From Armatimonadota bacterium (GTDB taxonomy: Bacteria; Armatimonadota; Fimbriimonadia; Fimbriimonadales; Fimbriimonadaceae): a DNA stretch of 64,000 nt. Made by a program: the position numbers and the translations under genes. Within the stretch, counting starts at the first letter, position 1; each line of letters opens with the position of its first letter. The DNA is taken from NCBI GenBank assembly GCA_018268375.1, contig JAFDWS010000001.1:62001-126000 (forward strand), given 5' to 3'. Below are positions 41,087-50,277 of this stretch, one piece after another. A model generated the notes under the pieces. That model made no database searches, had not been told where the DNA came from, and worked only from the letters and a program-made list of their open reading frames with translations.

Positions 41087-42313
41087 TCACTCCATCCTGA
41101 GTGCTTCGATGGGACTCAGCGAGGAGGCTTTCGCGGCCGGATAGATACCGAAGACGACGCCGATCAGGAGCGACACCGCCGTCGCTACAGTTGCGGTGAT
41201 GGGATCGAAAGGCATCTGGAACCCAGCCTTCGTGGGTTGCTTGAGCTGAACCGTGACCAGGGTGATCCCCTGACCGAGGAGCCAGGCCAAGGCCATTCCC
41301 ATCAGCCCACCAACCAGCGAAAGGAGCATGGATTCGACGAGGAACTGCGTCAGTACGGCACTCTTCGTCGCGCCGACGGCCTTGCGCAGCCCGATTTCAC
41401 GGGTCCGCTCAGTGACGCTGACGAGCATGATGTTCATGATGCCGATGCCGCCCACAAGGAGCGAGAGGGCCGCGACACCCGACAACATCCCACCAGCGAC
41501 TCCGACCATGACTCCGAAGACCGTGATGATGCTCTCGCGCGAGTCGACCCTATAGATGGGCCGGTTGTTGGACTTGCGCATCATGATCTGCCACACGTCG
41601 TCCATGGCCTGCTGGACAGTGAATCCCTCCTTCGGCCTCGCCGTGATGTAGCTGACGGCATCGCCGCCGAGCCACTTCTTCTGAGCGGTGGTCAAAGGCA
41701 ACCACACATCACGCCCGTTTGTTTGGCCCATGATGTCGATCCGCTCCATGACGCCTATGACCTCCAACGTGAGCCCCCGCATCGTGACTGTCTGGCCGAG
41801 CGCTTCCTTGTCGCCAAAGAGCCTCTGAGCCGTCTCGTCCCCGATCACGCAAACGTTAGCGAGATCGGCCAGGTCTTGATGGTTCATGTGCCGACCCTTT
41901 GTTATGCCGACCCGGCTAAGTTGGGCTTGGTTCTCGTCCGTAGCGAAAATACGCGGGTTCTTAAGAGTGCGGTCTCCGTGCCGGATGGTGTCGACGGGCC
42001 CTTGGTAGATCCCAGAGACCAAATCAATCGAGCTGGCCCTGTTGCGAATGTAGTCGATATCGTCGTTGGTGAGCTTGTCGACTTTGCCGAGTCCTCTTCC
42101 CTGGTTCCGTCCTGGGTCGAAGAAGACGATGATCGTGTCGCTGCCCAGTTTCTTGATCTCGTCGGTCAAAAAGTGGTTGAAGCCCCCCGAGACCTCGGCG
42201 ATGAGCGAAACGCTCATGACGCCGATGATCACGCCCAGCATGGTGAGAAAGGCTCGCAGCTTGTGCAGCCGCAGCATGTCCCAGGCGACGCGGAACGACT
42301 CGAAAACTCCCAT
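41087..42313 (-). CDS. MacB-type ABC transporter permease
   Basis: 408 residues with the MacB/FtsX topology: one N-terminal transmembrane helix (LRAFLTMLGVIIGVMSVSLI), a large extracytoplasmic domain (about 45-280), and three C-terminal helices (GVAALSLLVGGIGIMNIMLV, VESMLLSLVGGLMGMALAWL, TVATAVSLLIGVVFGIYPAA). The signature SVTERTREIGLRKAVGATKS is intact. It would form a mechanotransmission transporter with the adaptor encoded 6 bases upstream. The ATPase partner is not adjacent. Substrates of this class include macrolides, peptides and lipids. Confidence 0.92.
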   Translation of the reverse strand: MGVFESFRVAWDMLRLHKLRAFLTMLGVIIGVMSVSLIAEVSGGFNHFLTDEIKKLGSDTIIVFFDPGRNQGRGLGKVDKLTNDDIDYIRNRASSIDLVSGIYQGPVDTIRHGDRTLKNPRIFATDENQAQLSRVGITKGRHMNHQDLADLANVCVIGDETAQRLFGDKEALGQTVTMRGLTLEVIGVMERIDIMGQTNGRDVWLPLTTAQKKWLGGDAVSYITARPKEGFTVQQAMDDVWQIMMRKSNNRPIYRVDSRESIITVFGVMVGVAGGMLSGVAALSLLVGGIGIMNIMLVSVTERTREIGLRKAVGATKSAVLTQFLVESMLLSLVGGLMGMALAWLLGQGITLVTVQLKQPTKAGFQMPFDPITATVATAVSLLIGVVFGIYPAAKASSLSPIEALRME

Positions 42314-42319
42314 GCGGCT

Positions 42320-43942
42320 TTACTCGTCCGGGCCGAAACTCATCATGCCCTTGCGCTCGGGGCCCTTGTAGTCGGGTTTGACGACTTCTTGGCCCTCGGT
42401 CGCGCCAGTAAGGATCTCTACAAAGGACGAAGACTGGGCACCAAGCTTCACCGAGACACGAGTTCCCTTGGCCTTCGGATCCTTCTTGTTTTGCGGCGCC
42501 AGCATGATGTAGTCGCCCTGGTCGTCCTTGCCCACATAGTCCACGGGCAACCGCAAGACATCCTTTCGGTCGACCACTTTCATCGTGCACTTTGCGGACA
42601 TTCCTGACTTCAAGCTCTCGATGGATTGGTCGAGAACGACCTCGACCTCGTACTTGACCACGGTGTCGGTCCCCTGCCCAGTCGAGCCGGGAGTCGAGCT
42701 TGCAGTGCTGGCGGGAGCGATCTTGCTCACCTTTCCATCGAACTTCTGGTCTGGGAGCGCGTCTACCGTGACTTCGGCCCTCGTCCCGATGCCAAGCTTT
42801 GCGACGTCGATCTCGTTGATCGAGAGCTTGACCACCATCTTCGACCGATCTTCGACTTTGACGATCGTGGAACCCGCACTAAAGGAGTTCAAGCTAGCGA
42901 CCAGTTCCCCTTCTTGAACGGCTCGCTTCGTGACCATACCGGTGAGGGGGGCAAGGATTTTGGTCTCTCCCAATTGGCGCTGCCCGTCCCGCAGCACGCT
43001 CTGGAGCTGTTCGATCTGGGCGTTCTGCTGCCTCAGGCCAGCGCGAAGCGACGAGACGTCGCGCAGCTGCGCTTCGGCGTCGCTCACTTCACGAACGGCA
43101 CGGAGGTACTGCTCCTTTTTGACTCCGTCTTGGATGGTGTTGGCCCGGGCTCGGTCGTATTCAGCTTGGGCCTGCTTGATCCGCTCTTCCGCTTGTTGCC
43201 TTTCGAGCCTCTGGCTTTCCGCCGTCCTGTTCCACGCTTCCTGGGCATTACGGAGCTTCGTCTCTGCAAGTTGAAGCTGGAGGGTGGCGTTCTCTACGTC
43301 GCGCCGAGAGACATATCCCTGGCCGAGCAGGCTCTCCTGACGCTTGAGTTCGTTGTTGGCATTCCCATAGGCGTTCTGCGCGTCCTTCAGAGCCACTTCG
43401 GTCGCTGTCCTAGAATTCGGCTGGGTGACGGCGACGAGTTGGTCGTAAGCCTGCTTGGCTCCGTCGAGAGCCGACTTTGAGGACACGAGTGAGCTCGAGG
43501 TCAAATTAGGCTGGACTTTCAGCTCCATCTGCACTTGGCGCAGGTTGGAGCGCGCCTTGTCGAGGTTGTTGGCTGCGGTGACACGGCGCTGGGCGATTTC
43601 GATGGCCTGCCGCTCCGCTCCAGCCTGAGCTCCTTTCACTTGGGCTTCGTTCTGCTGAACCTGAAGGAGTGTCTCTTGGGGATCGATCTCGGCGATCAAC
43701 TGGCCCTTGGTGACCATTTCGCCTTCGTCGACGTAAAGGTGCTTGACTCGACCCGATACCCGGCTTTTGACCTCGACCGTTTTGTCCGCTTCGAGCGAAC
43801 CCGTTTCAACGACCTGGACAAGGACATTGCCCCGCTCCACCTTCTGGACAGCTTTGGCGTCCTTCTTGGCACCCGCGCCGCCCATGCAACCGGAACTGAG
43901 AATCGAGACCAATGCTAAGAAAGGCAAGAACGTCCTTGTCAA
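42320..43942 (-). CDS. MacA/HlyD-type periplasmic adaptor lipoprotein
   Basis: 540 residues from TTG 43942, with AGGAG 7 bases upstream. A lipobox ends in SILSSGC (Cys about 19), so it is probably lipid-anchored. The beta-barrel/lipoyl half begins at VEVKSRVSGRVKHLYVDEGE and MVTKGQLIAEIDPQETLLQV, followed by a very long alpha-helical hairpin (about 85-300) and the return lipoyl strand ETKILAPLTGMVTKRAVQEG. The hairpin is longer than in E. coli MacA, suggesting a tall assembly or an added coiled coil. It is 6 bases upstream of the permease gene. No TolC-like gene nearby. Confidence 0.92.
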   Translation of the reverse strand: MTRTFLPFLALVSILSSGCMGGAGAKKDAKAVQKVERGNVLVQVVETGSLEADKTVEVKSRVSGRVKHLYVDEGEMVTKGQLIAEIDPQETLLQVQQNEAQVKGAQAGAERQAIEIAQRRVTAANNLDKARSNLRQVQMELKVQPNLTSSSLVSSKSALDGAKQAYDQLVAVTQPNSRTATEVALKDAQNAYGNANNELKRQESLLGQGYVSRRDVENATLQLQLAETKLRNAQEAWNRTAESQRLERQQAEERIKQAQAEYDRARANTIQDGVKKEQYLRAVREVSDAEAQLRDVSSLRAGLRQQNAQIEQLQSVLRDGQRQLGETKILAPLTGMVTKRAVQEGELVASLNSFSAGSTIVKVEDRSKMVVKLSINEIDVAKLGIGTRAEVTVDALPDQKFDGKVSKIAPASTASSTPGSTGQGTDTVVKYEVEVVLDQSIESLKSGMSAKCTMKVVDRKDVLRLPVDYVGKDDQGDYIMLAPQNKKDPKAKGTRVSVKLGAQSSSFVEILTGATEGQEVVKPDYKGPERKGMMSFGPDE

Positions 43943-44037
43943 TTCGTCACTCCTACCACCACCGACGTTATACCGACGGAGCGGGCCCCCGGTTGCGACT
44001 CTAGGCAATGGGTCTCCTGGGGCTAAAATGGCCTTCC

Positions 44038-44739
44038 ATGTTGGAGATCGAAGGCCTTGACGTTTATTACGGCGCGATTCAAGCCCTCAACAATGTCAGC
44101 CTGAACGTCAAGGAAGGCGAAGTCGTCGCGATCATCGGATCGAACGGTGCCGGCAAGAGCACGCTCTTGCGAACGATCAGCGGCCTTGTGCGTTGCCGGT
44201 CGGGCAAGATCAGTTTTGAGGGGGACGACATCCAATCTGTTAGCCCGGACAAGATCGTGAGAATGGGCATCAGCCAGTCACCAGAGGGTCGGCGGATCTT
44301 CACCAACATGTCTGTCCAGGAAAACCTTCAACTTGGCGCCTTTACCCGCACAGACAATGAAATCGCGACTGACATGGAGAAGGTCATGGACAAGTTCCCG
44401 AGGGTTCGAGAGCGCCTCAAGCAGAGTGCGGGAACGATGTCGGGTGGCGAGCAGCAGATGCTCGCGATTTGCCGGGCATTGATGTCCCGCCCGAGATTGC
44501 TCCTGCTTGACGAGCCGAGCATGGGCTTGGCTCCGAACCTGGTGACAGAAATCTTCAACATCATCGGCGAACTGAACCGCGACGGTACGACCATCCTTTT
44601 GGTCGAACAGAACGCACACCGAGCTCTGGAGATCGCCAACAGGGCTTACGTCCTTGAGACCGGGCATATCGTTCTGGAGGGTCCCGGCAAAGAACTCCTG
44701 AGCGACCCTAAGGTCAAAGAAGCGTATCTTGGCGGATGA
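44038..44739 (+). CDS. livF: LivF-type ABC ATPase (branched-chain amino acid transport)
   Basis: 233 residues with a complete nucleotide site: Walker A IIGSNGAGKSTLLRTISGLV, signature GTMSGGEQQMLAICRALMSR, Walker B LLLLDEPSMGLAPNLVTEIF and H-loop region LLVEQNAHRALEIANRAYVL. The spacing and the LVEQNA form identify the LivF subgroup. LivG, permeases and binding protein are not in the window, so it is orphaned here, unless partners are elsewhere. The ATG at 44038 is preferred. Its stop overlaps rimI by 4 bases. Confidence 0.88.
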   Translation: MLEIEGLDVYYGAIQALNNVSLNVKEGEVVAIIGSNGAGKSTLLRTISGLVRCRSGKISFEGDDIQSVSPDKIVRMGISQSPEGRRIFTNMSVQENLQLGAFTRTDNEIATDMEKVMDKFPRVRERLKQSAGTMSGGEQQMLAICRALMSRPRLLLLDEPSMGLAPNLVTEIFNIIGELNRDGTTILLVEQNAHRALEIANRAYVLETGHIVLEGPGKELLSDPKVKEAYLGG

Positions 44740-45191
44740 AGGGCGTCCGGTTCGAACCCTTGGCATCGGGCCACATCGCGCAGATTCTTGAAATCGAAAA
44801 GGTCTCTCACGGCTCGCCGTGGCACGAGCGGTCCTTCCAAAACGAACTCTCGCATGCCCACTCGGTCTTCGTCGTTGCGCTGAAAGGAACGGACGTCGTC
44901 GGCTATGCCGGGGTCTGGATCCTGGCCGATGAAGCCCACGTCACGACGATCGCAGTACAGCCGGAGCTCCGCGGTCAAGGCCTTGGCAGAGAGCTGATGG
45001 ACGAGGTGCTCGCAAGGTCCGCCGAGCGCGGGGCCGTTTGCTCCACTTTGGAGGTGCGAGCTGGCAACGAGGCCGCTATCCACCTCTACGAATCGATGGG
45101 ATACGTTCGCGCTGGCTTGCGAAAGGGCTACTACCCGGACAACAAAGAGGACGCAGTCGTCATGTGGCTGCACCAGTTGGAGAAGAAGTGA
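44736..45191 (+). CDS. rimI: Ribosomal protein S18 alanine N-acetyltransferase
   Basis: 151 residues of GNAT fold. The acetyl-CoA-binding loop is AVQPELRGQGLGRELMDEVL, with VRAGNEAAIHLYESMGYVRA and YYPDNKEDAVVMWLHQL at the end, the latter matching RimI. RimI acetylates the N-terminal alanine of ribosomal protein S18. The pair rimI-tsaD is classic; here the RimI stop overlaps tsaD by GTGA, and livF overlaps at the front. Confidence 0.93.
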   Translation: MKGVRFEPLASGHIAQILEIEKVSHGSPWHERSFQNELSHAHSVFVVALKGTDVVGYAGVWILADEAHVTTIAVQPELRGQGLGRELMDEVLARSAERGAVCSTLEVRAGNEAAIHLYESMGYVRAGLRKGYYPDNKEDAVVMWLHQLEKK

Positions 45192-46159
45192 CAGTCCTTG
45201 GCATCGAGACCAGTTGCGACGAGACGTGCGCCGCGCTTATCGATGGAACTCAAGTCAAGTCCAATGTGGTCGCGAGCCAGGTCGAAATGCATCAGAGATG
45301 GGGCGGAATCGTCCCAGAGGCGGCGGCGAGGGCCCACGTTGAGTCCATCCTGCCCGTCATCAGCGAGGCGATCGGAAGCATCCGCCCTGAGGCCATTGCC
45401 GTCACGAACCGCCCAGGACTGGTCGGCGCCCTGAGCGTCGGCGTAAGTGCAGCGAAGGCGCTTGCTCTTTCTTGGGACGTTCCCCTCGTTGGAGTCCACC
45501 ACCTTGAAGGACACATCTTAAGCGTCTTGGCGGACAGTGAGCCGCCCTACCCCCATGTCTGCCTGCTCGTGTCCGGCGGACACACCGAGCTGGTTTGGGT
45601 TGAGGACCCTTGCCGGTATCGACTTTTGGGACAGACAATCGACGACGCTGCCGGTGAGGCGTTCGACAAAGGGGCAAGGCTGCTCGGGCTCGGGTATCCG
45701 GGCGGCAAGGCGATCCAAGACTTAGCACTGAAGGGCGACCCAAGCCGCTATTCCCTGCCCCGTGCCCTTGCCAAGGACCCCTACAACTTCAGTTTCAGTG
45801 GCCTTAAAACGGCCGTGCTCCGGCTCGTCGAGCGGGAGGGCGGGAACATTGACCGGGCCGATGCCGCCGCAAGCCTGCAGGCCGCTATTGTGGACGCCCT
45901 GGCGTCGAAGGCGATCCATGCCCTCGAAGCCTCCGCGGCAAAGGCGCTCACCCTTGTTGGTGGGGTCGCAGCAAACCGGGCTCTGCGCGAACGCCTCCGG
46001 GACGAGTGCCGCAAGACAGGAGCGGCTTTCTTCTCGCCTCCTGTGGCCCTTTGCACCGACAATGCTGCGATGATCGGAATCGCCGGGTCGCTTCGCTTAG
46101 CCCGCGGCGAATCGGACTCAATCGAACTGGAGTGTCAGGCGAATTCACCCTTGCCCTGA
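45188..46159 (+). CDS. tsaD: tRNA t6A threonylcarbamoyltransferase TsaD
   Basis: 323 residues from GTG 45188 (VTVLGIETSCDETCAALIDG), overlapping rimI by 4 bases. TsaD transfers threonylcarbamoyl to A37. Metal ligands are in GVHHLEGHILSVLA, the nucleotide loop in LLVSGGHTELVWV, plus YPGGKAIQDLALKGDP, FSFSGLKTAVLR and LVGGVAANRALRERL with CTDNAAMIGIAG near the end. All are conserved. Its partner tsaB is at 6012. Confidence 0.96.
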   Translation: MTVLGIETSCDETCAALIDGTQVKSNVVASQVEMHQRWGGIVPEAAARAHVESILPVISEAIGSIRPEAIAVTNRPGLVGALSVGVSAAKALALSWDVPLVGVHHLEGHILSVLADSEPPYPHVCLLVSGGHTELVWVEDPCRYRLLGQTIDDAAGEAFDKGARLLGLGYPGGKAIQDLALKGDPSRYSLPRALAKDPYNFSFSGLKTAVLRLVEREGGNIDRADAAASLQAAIVDALASKAIHALEASAAKALTLVGGVAANRALRERLRDECRKTGAAFFSPPVALCTDNAAMIGIAGSLRLARGESDSIELECQANSPLP

Positions 46160-46185
46160 GCCAGCAGTTCGTCTAAACTGGGCCG

Positions 46186-46701
46186 ATGTCCGAAGAACTG
46201 GCCGAGGAACAGTCAACCACGACGCAGATCGATGCGGTGAAGAAGCCGCCTGCGATCCACAACCCTACAGTTGTCCTCGCCGCGGTCGTCCTTGCCGGAA
46301 TCTTGTCCTTCGCCCTCTTGATGTGGGCGCAAGGTATCCGAATGGAAGCCGCCAAACGCGATTCGTTCGGTAAGGGCGTGGACGGCCTCTCTGCGACCTT
46401 GGCGATCCCCATTCTTGAAGCCGTCTCCCCGACAAAGGAGAACCGGGTCGCTCGTCTTCAGGCGATTGCGCAGAGCATTCAAAACGCCGGCCGCTACGAG
46501 CAGGTTGTCATCAGCGACGGCAATGGAGTCGTTCTGGCGACCACCGACACGGGCCTTGTCAACCAGACGATCAAGGAGATGGCGGAAGCGAAACGCCCCG
46601 CTACGATCCGCCCGGTCGATCAGTCAGTGGAGGCGACGGTGTCGATCGAGAACGAGGGGGGCTCAAAACTGGGCGCCCTGCGCATCCGGACAAAGCTCTG
46701 A
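46186..46701 (+). CDS. Single-pass membrane protein, unknown function
   Basis: 171 residues: a cytoplasmic N-terminal stretch (about 1-27), one transmembrane helix (about 28-48, TVVLAAVVLAGILSFALLMW), then a domain of about 110 residues. A segment reading RYEQVVISDGNGVVLATTDT is reminiscent of extracytoplasmic PAS/Cache-like sensor folds, but there is no HAMP or kinase part. I cannot name it. It converges with xerD without a gap. Confidence 0.65.
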   Translation: MSEELAEEQSTTTQIDAVKKPPAIHNPTVVLAAVVLAGILSFALLMWAQGIRMEAAKRDSFGKGVDGLSATLAIPILEAVSPTKENRVARLQAIAQSIQNAGRYEQVVISDGNGVVLATTDTGLVNQTIKEMAEAKRPATIRPVDQSVEATVSIENEGGSKLGALRIRTKL

Positions 46702-47607
46702 CTACTTCCGCGGGTGAGCAGCCTTGTATTTGCGCTGGACCTCTTCTAAGTCGAGCTGAGTGTAGACCTGAGTTGTGCTGATGCTCGCATGGCCCAGCAA
46801 TTCCTGAACCGCCCGAAGGTCGGCACCGCCCTTCAGGAGCTGGACGGCATATGTGTGCCGGAGGACGTGGGGCCCCACGTGCACGGCTATTCCAGCCGCC
46901 TTCGCATGCTTCTCGAAGATCCGGTAAGCCAAGGAACGGCTCATGGGCTGCCCATGCTCATTGATGAACACGAGGTCTGTCGGCTTCTTGACCAACGCCA
47001 GTCTTCCCGTCGCCAGGTAAGCCTCGATCCATGGGACCGTCAGGGCTGGTAGCGGAACCAGCCTCGTCTTGCCCCGCTTTCCCGTCACCCGAAGGGCGGC
47101 GGTCGTCAGATCCATCTCCGCCAACCGCAGTGAGCAGGCCTCGCTGACCCGGAGGCCTGCGCCAAAGATGAGTTCCATCAGCGCCCTGTCCCTTTGTCCA
47201 GTCGGCTCTTCGACCTTCGGCGCGTTGAGCAAAGCCTCAAGTTGGCCCATTTGCAGGGCCTTCGGAACGCGCTTTGGCAGCCTGGCCCCGCTCACGCTCG
47301 GCAATTCGATCGGTGGGCCGCCGCCGCGCTTCTTCAAGAACTTGAGCAACGACCTGAGGCTCGACATGCGCCGTCTCAGAGTCGCTGCTTTCAAAGGTGG
47401 ACCGAGCGAAGATTGATAGAGCACCAGGAGCGGACCGTCGACCTCCTCCCACCCTGACTTGCCTTGCCGAGCGAAAAACGAACTCGCCGCTAAGAGGTCG
47501 TTGGCGTAGGCCGCTACGGTGTGTTCGCTGGCGCCCCGTTCGACCCTGAGGTGGTCGAGGAACCAGTCGACGGATTCCGAGAAGCGTCCTTCCTTATCCA
47601 GACCCAT
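46702..47607 (-). CDS. xerD: Tyrosine recombinase XerC/XerD
   Basis: 301 residues, standard for Xer. The N-terminal SAM-like domain (SVDWFLDHLRVERGASEHTV) is followed by the catalytic core: Arg in LIFGAGLRVSEACSLRLAEM, Lys in VTGKRGKTRLVPLP, His-x-x-Arg in GPHVLRHTYAVQLLKGGADL, His in VQELLGHASISTTQVYTQL, Tyr in the last segment. Xer resolves chromosome dimers at dif; no dif-like site was looked for or found here. Whether it is XerC or XerD cannot be fixed. Its first 94 bases overlap the end of the upstream GT39 gene in another frame. Confidence 0.9.
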   Translation of the reverse strand: MGLDKEGRFSESVDWFLDHLRVERGASEHTVAAYANDLLAASSFFARQGKSGWEEVDGPLLVLYQSSLGPPLKAATLRRRMSSLRSLLKFLKKRGGGPPIELPSVSGARLPKRVPKALQMGQLEALLNAPKVEEPTGQRDRALMELIFGAGLRVSEACSLRLAEMDLTTAALRVTGKRGKTRLVPLPALTVPWIEAYLATGRLALVKKPTDLVFINEHGQPMSRSLAYRIFEKHAKAAGIAVHVGPHVLRHTYAVQLLKGGADLRAVQELLGHASISTTQVYTQLDLEEVQRKYKAAHPRK

Positions 47608-49268
47608 ATGTTAGGCCGAATGTACATGAGGTCATGGACCTGTAGCCATGGGTTTGATAACCGAGACTGGTCGAACACCGGGTCGTATTCAGCTTGGAGC
47701 CGCTTCGCGAACTCCCGGTACCGGTCAACCTGGTCTCGATACTCGTCCGGAACACTGGAGGATCTGGTCAAGCGCTCTAACCCTTCGGTTTCGAAGCTCG
47801 AGAAAGCCACGAACCGTGGTTTCTCGTCCAACAGACGAGTGTCCCAATCCTTCCGCTCGTCCGGGTTTTCCGGAACGTACCGAAGTACCGTGTTGGGGAT
47901 CGGGTGGGCGGCACGCATTTCAGCGTCCCGCTGTGGGAACGGCACCCAGCGGGGCTGTCCCACGTCGGCATAGAGCTCGGGCGTATAGAACCAAGGATCG
48001 GATACAAGGCCCACAGTTCCCGGCCCAAACCCCTTCTGGGTGTCGAAGACGGCCAAGCACTCTCTGCGGGGATCTGGCCGGCTCATGTCTTGCGCTGCCT
48101 GGAGCGAACTGGCGAGCCCTCCTCCTAAAAGGCCCCCGAGACCAAGGATCGCGACAGTCACGACGCCGCGCGAACCGATTGTTCCTTTCTTGTGTTGCTC
48201 GCCAACAAGCCACCCGAGTCCAAGCGCCAAGACCGGTACCAGCGGGAAGGTGTAGCGGATGAATTTGACTTCGGCTCGGCCGATCAGGAGGAAGTACGCG
48301 AGGAAGAAGACACCGACGGCGATCAGCCACGGTTGCTTCTTGATTGCGCCCGCACCGAGCCCCACGAGCCCGAGCAGGAGCGAGATTGTTCCGAAGCCCA
48401 ATGCGAGTGAGGCGAGATGGTAGACAAACCCTATGGAAGTGCCCGCGAACACCAGTCCATGGCCCTGCTGAGAGTGGGCCATCTCATAGCCGAAGTCCTT
48501 CCAGAACTTCTCGCCGTCAAGGAACATGCCGGGCGTCGTCACCAAGAACGTCACAAGGCAAGCCACGCTTCCGACCGCGAGATCCTTCCAACGCCTTGTC
48601 CAAGCGCAGGCAACGGCTAGGACGAGAAGACCAAGGACGCCGGTGTACTTGGTCCCTGCGCTGAGTCCAATGAGAACTCCCGACCAGAGGGCGGCCTTTG
48701 GAGGAGGAGGATCGTCTCCCTCTGGAACGAGGCGGAGGGCCCAAAGCGCGCCCGCAACGAGGAGAAACGTCGCGAGCATGTCCACCGTTTGGAAATCGGA
48801 ATGGATGACCAGCGCAGGCGCGGCTGCCACTGCGAGAGCACCGGCCAGTGCTCCGACCCAGTGTGTTCGACGCCATAGGATCGCCAAGACCGTCCAGGCC
48901 AGAGCTGCACCCGAGATTAGACTGATGATGCGTCCGGCCAAGTGGTAGCGGGCCATCGCATCAGGGACGTCGCTGCCGTCCTTCGCCTGAGGTGCGCCGC
49001 CATAGCCGTTCACGACATCGGTCGATACGCGGAGGAGGGTCAGGTAGAGCGTGCCGTAGTTGTAGAAGCCGGGCGTGAATTTGCCCTCGGCCGGTTTGAT
49101 CTGCTGGCTATAAGCCCAGATGACGGGCTCGTCGGGGTGCAGGCTCCAATGACGCTGGCTGTCGGGCAAGCCCCAATGAAGGCCCGGTAGTCGGATCAAG
49201 AGGGCCAGGAGGAAGATCAATGCCCCGACCACAGCGGGGTTCTTGAGCTTCTCCTTCAAGGCGTTCAT
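47514..49268 (-). CDS. GT39-type dolichyl-phosphate mannosyltransferase-like membrane protein
   Basis: 584 residues with about 10-12 transmembrane helices. The first loop carries SQRHWSLHPDEPVIWAYSQQ, whose Asp-Glu is the expected catalytic acid of GT-C enzymes (ArnT/PMT family), and FYNYGTLYLTLLRVSTDVVN. C-terminal residues about 390-560 form a soluble domain (WDTRLLDEKPRFVAFSSFET). The last 31 residues overlap xerD and are Ser/Thr/Gly/Asn-rich (NPSTGSSTTSGSNGAPANTP), probably non-structural. A lipid-linked sugar donor and surface-glycan acceptor are likely, but unspecified. Confidence 0.85.
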   Translation of the reverse strand: MNALKEKLKNPAVVGALIFLLALLIRLPGLHWGLPDSQRHWSLHPDEPVIWAYSQQIKPAEGKFTPGFYNYGTLYLTLLRVSTDVVNGYGGAPQAKDGSDVPDAMARYHLAGRIISLISGAALAWTVLAILWRRTHWVGALAGALAVAAAPALVIHSDFQTVDMLATFLLVAGALWALRLVPEGDDPPPPKAALWSGVLIGLSAGTKYTGVLGLLVLAVACAWTRRWKDLAVGSVACLVTFLVTTPGMFLDGEKFWKDFGYEMAHSQQGHGLVFAGTSIGFVYHLASLALGFGTISLLLGLVGLGAGAIKKQPWLIAVGVFFLAYFLLIGRAEVKFIRYTFPLVPVLALGLGWLVGEQHKKGTIGSRGVVTVAILGLGGLLGGGLASSLQAAQDMSRPDPRRECLAVFDTQKGFGPGTVGLVSDPWFYTPELYADVGQPRWVPFPQRDAEMRAAHPIPNTVLRYVPENPDERKDWDTRLLDEKPRFVAFSSFETEGLERLTRSSSVPDEYRDQVDRYREFAKRLQAEYDPVFDQSRLSNPWLQVHDLMYIRPNIWVWIRKDASRNPSTGSSTTSGSNGAPANTP

Positions 49269-49278
49269 AAAGTCGCCG

Positions 49279-50235
49279 CTACTTCAGGGACACGAGCTTC
49301 ATCGTGGTCTTCCCTTTGAGCTTCTCCTCGTAGATCGGGCCCTCGTCATATCCAGTGGCCTCGATGCTGAATCCTCCCTCGGACTCTCCAACGATGCTGC
49401 GGGTCGCCTTCGTGGCCTCATCGAGCAGAAACGTCAGCTTGGTTTTCATCTTCAGGCGCAGCTCCTTCAGTCCGCTTTCCTCGGGCTTCGTCTCCATGAT
49501 CTGGTTCATAAACTTTGCTGCGTCGGTGTCCAACTCAAGGTTGCCTGTCACTTGGTGCACTTTCTTACCGTCGACGTCCTTCAAACCGTCGTAGACGAAC
49601 GTGTAGTCCAATCGCTGCATCGCCTGGCGGTTCGTTCCTTTGAGCTCGCGGGGTTGGTAGCTCACCGTCTTCTTCCAAGTGTCACCGGGCTTGACCGCGT
49701 CCAACGGCAGCTTTGGAGAGAAGTCCAGCGCTGAATCGAGGTTGCCAATGAACATCGCCATCCGTTGGAGCTCTCCCACCATGCGAGCGACAAGGTTGTC
49801 TTGAGGTGTCTCCCGGCCTGACCCGTACAAGAAGAGGCCCCCGTCTTTGTCCTTTTTATCCTTCTTCTCTGAGAGGTCTTTGACGTCGGTCAACTCGTTC
49901 ACAGGAGACAGGGTCAGCCTGAGCCTCATCCCTGTCTTCTCCACCGTGGTCTTCGGTGGTTTTTCCGCTGTCTCGCCCTCGATCATGTCCATCGTCGGTC
50001 TTTCGTAGAGCACGGTGGCAAAGCCGTTCTGCCTTGCCTCTTCGACCTTCATCGTGAACTTGTAGTTGATGTCGAAGTCGGCGGGCAGGAAGTAGCCCAT
50101 TCCTGCGGACTTGAACTCCGAAAGCAAGTGGGACTTAACGTCGTATGTGTAGGTTTGTCCGGCCGTGAACTGTCGGTACAGTTCAACGTCGTCGGGAGCT
50201 CTCAGAGTCAAGGCGGCAAGGAGAGCAGTCAGCAT
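49279..50235 (-). CDS. Secreted hypothetical protein (DUF6263-like)
   Basis: 318 residues. A short hydrophobic N-terminus (MLTALLAALTLRAPDDVELY) acts as a likely signal peptide. The mature chain is beta-rich: FTAGQTYTYDVKSHLLSEFK, LPLDAVKPGDTWKKTVSYQP, VHQVTGNLELDTDAAKFMNQ. The 'PGDTWKKT' and surrounding layout remind me of DUF6263-type proteins of unknown role. A lysine/aspartate-rich segment (SEKKDKKDKDGG) at about residues 125-137 is a flexible linker. It lies 10 bases upstream of the GT39 gene on the same strand. Confidence 0.7.
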   Translation of the reverse strand: MLTALLAALTLRAPDDVELYRQFTAGQTYTYDVKSHLLSEFKSAGMGYFLPADFDINYKFTMKVEEARQNGFATVLYERPTMDMIEGETAEKPPKTTVEKTGMRLRLTLSPVNELTDVKDLSEKKDKKDKDGGLFLYGSGRETPQDNLVARMVGELQRMAMFIGNLDSALDFSPKLPLDAVKPGDTWKKTVSYQPRELKGTNRQAMQRLDYTFVYDGLKDVDGKKVHQVTGNLELDTDAAKFMNQIMETKPEESGLKELRLKMKTKLTFLLDEATKATRSIVGESEGGFSIEATGYDEGPIYEEKLKGKTTMKLVSLK

Positions 50236-50277
50236 GTTGCCCTATTCTGACGTGGCAGCCGAAAAATGAGTTCCCAT

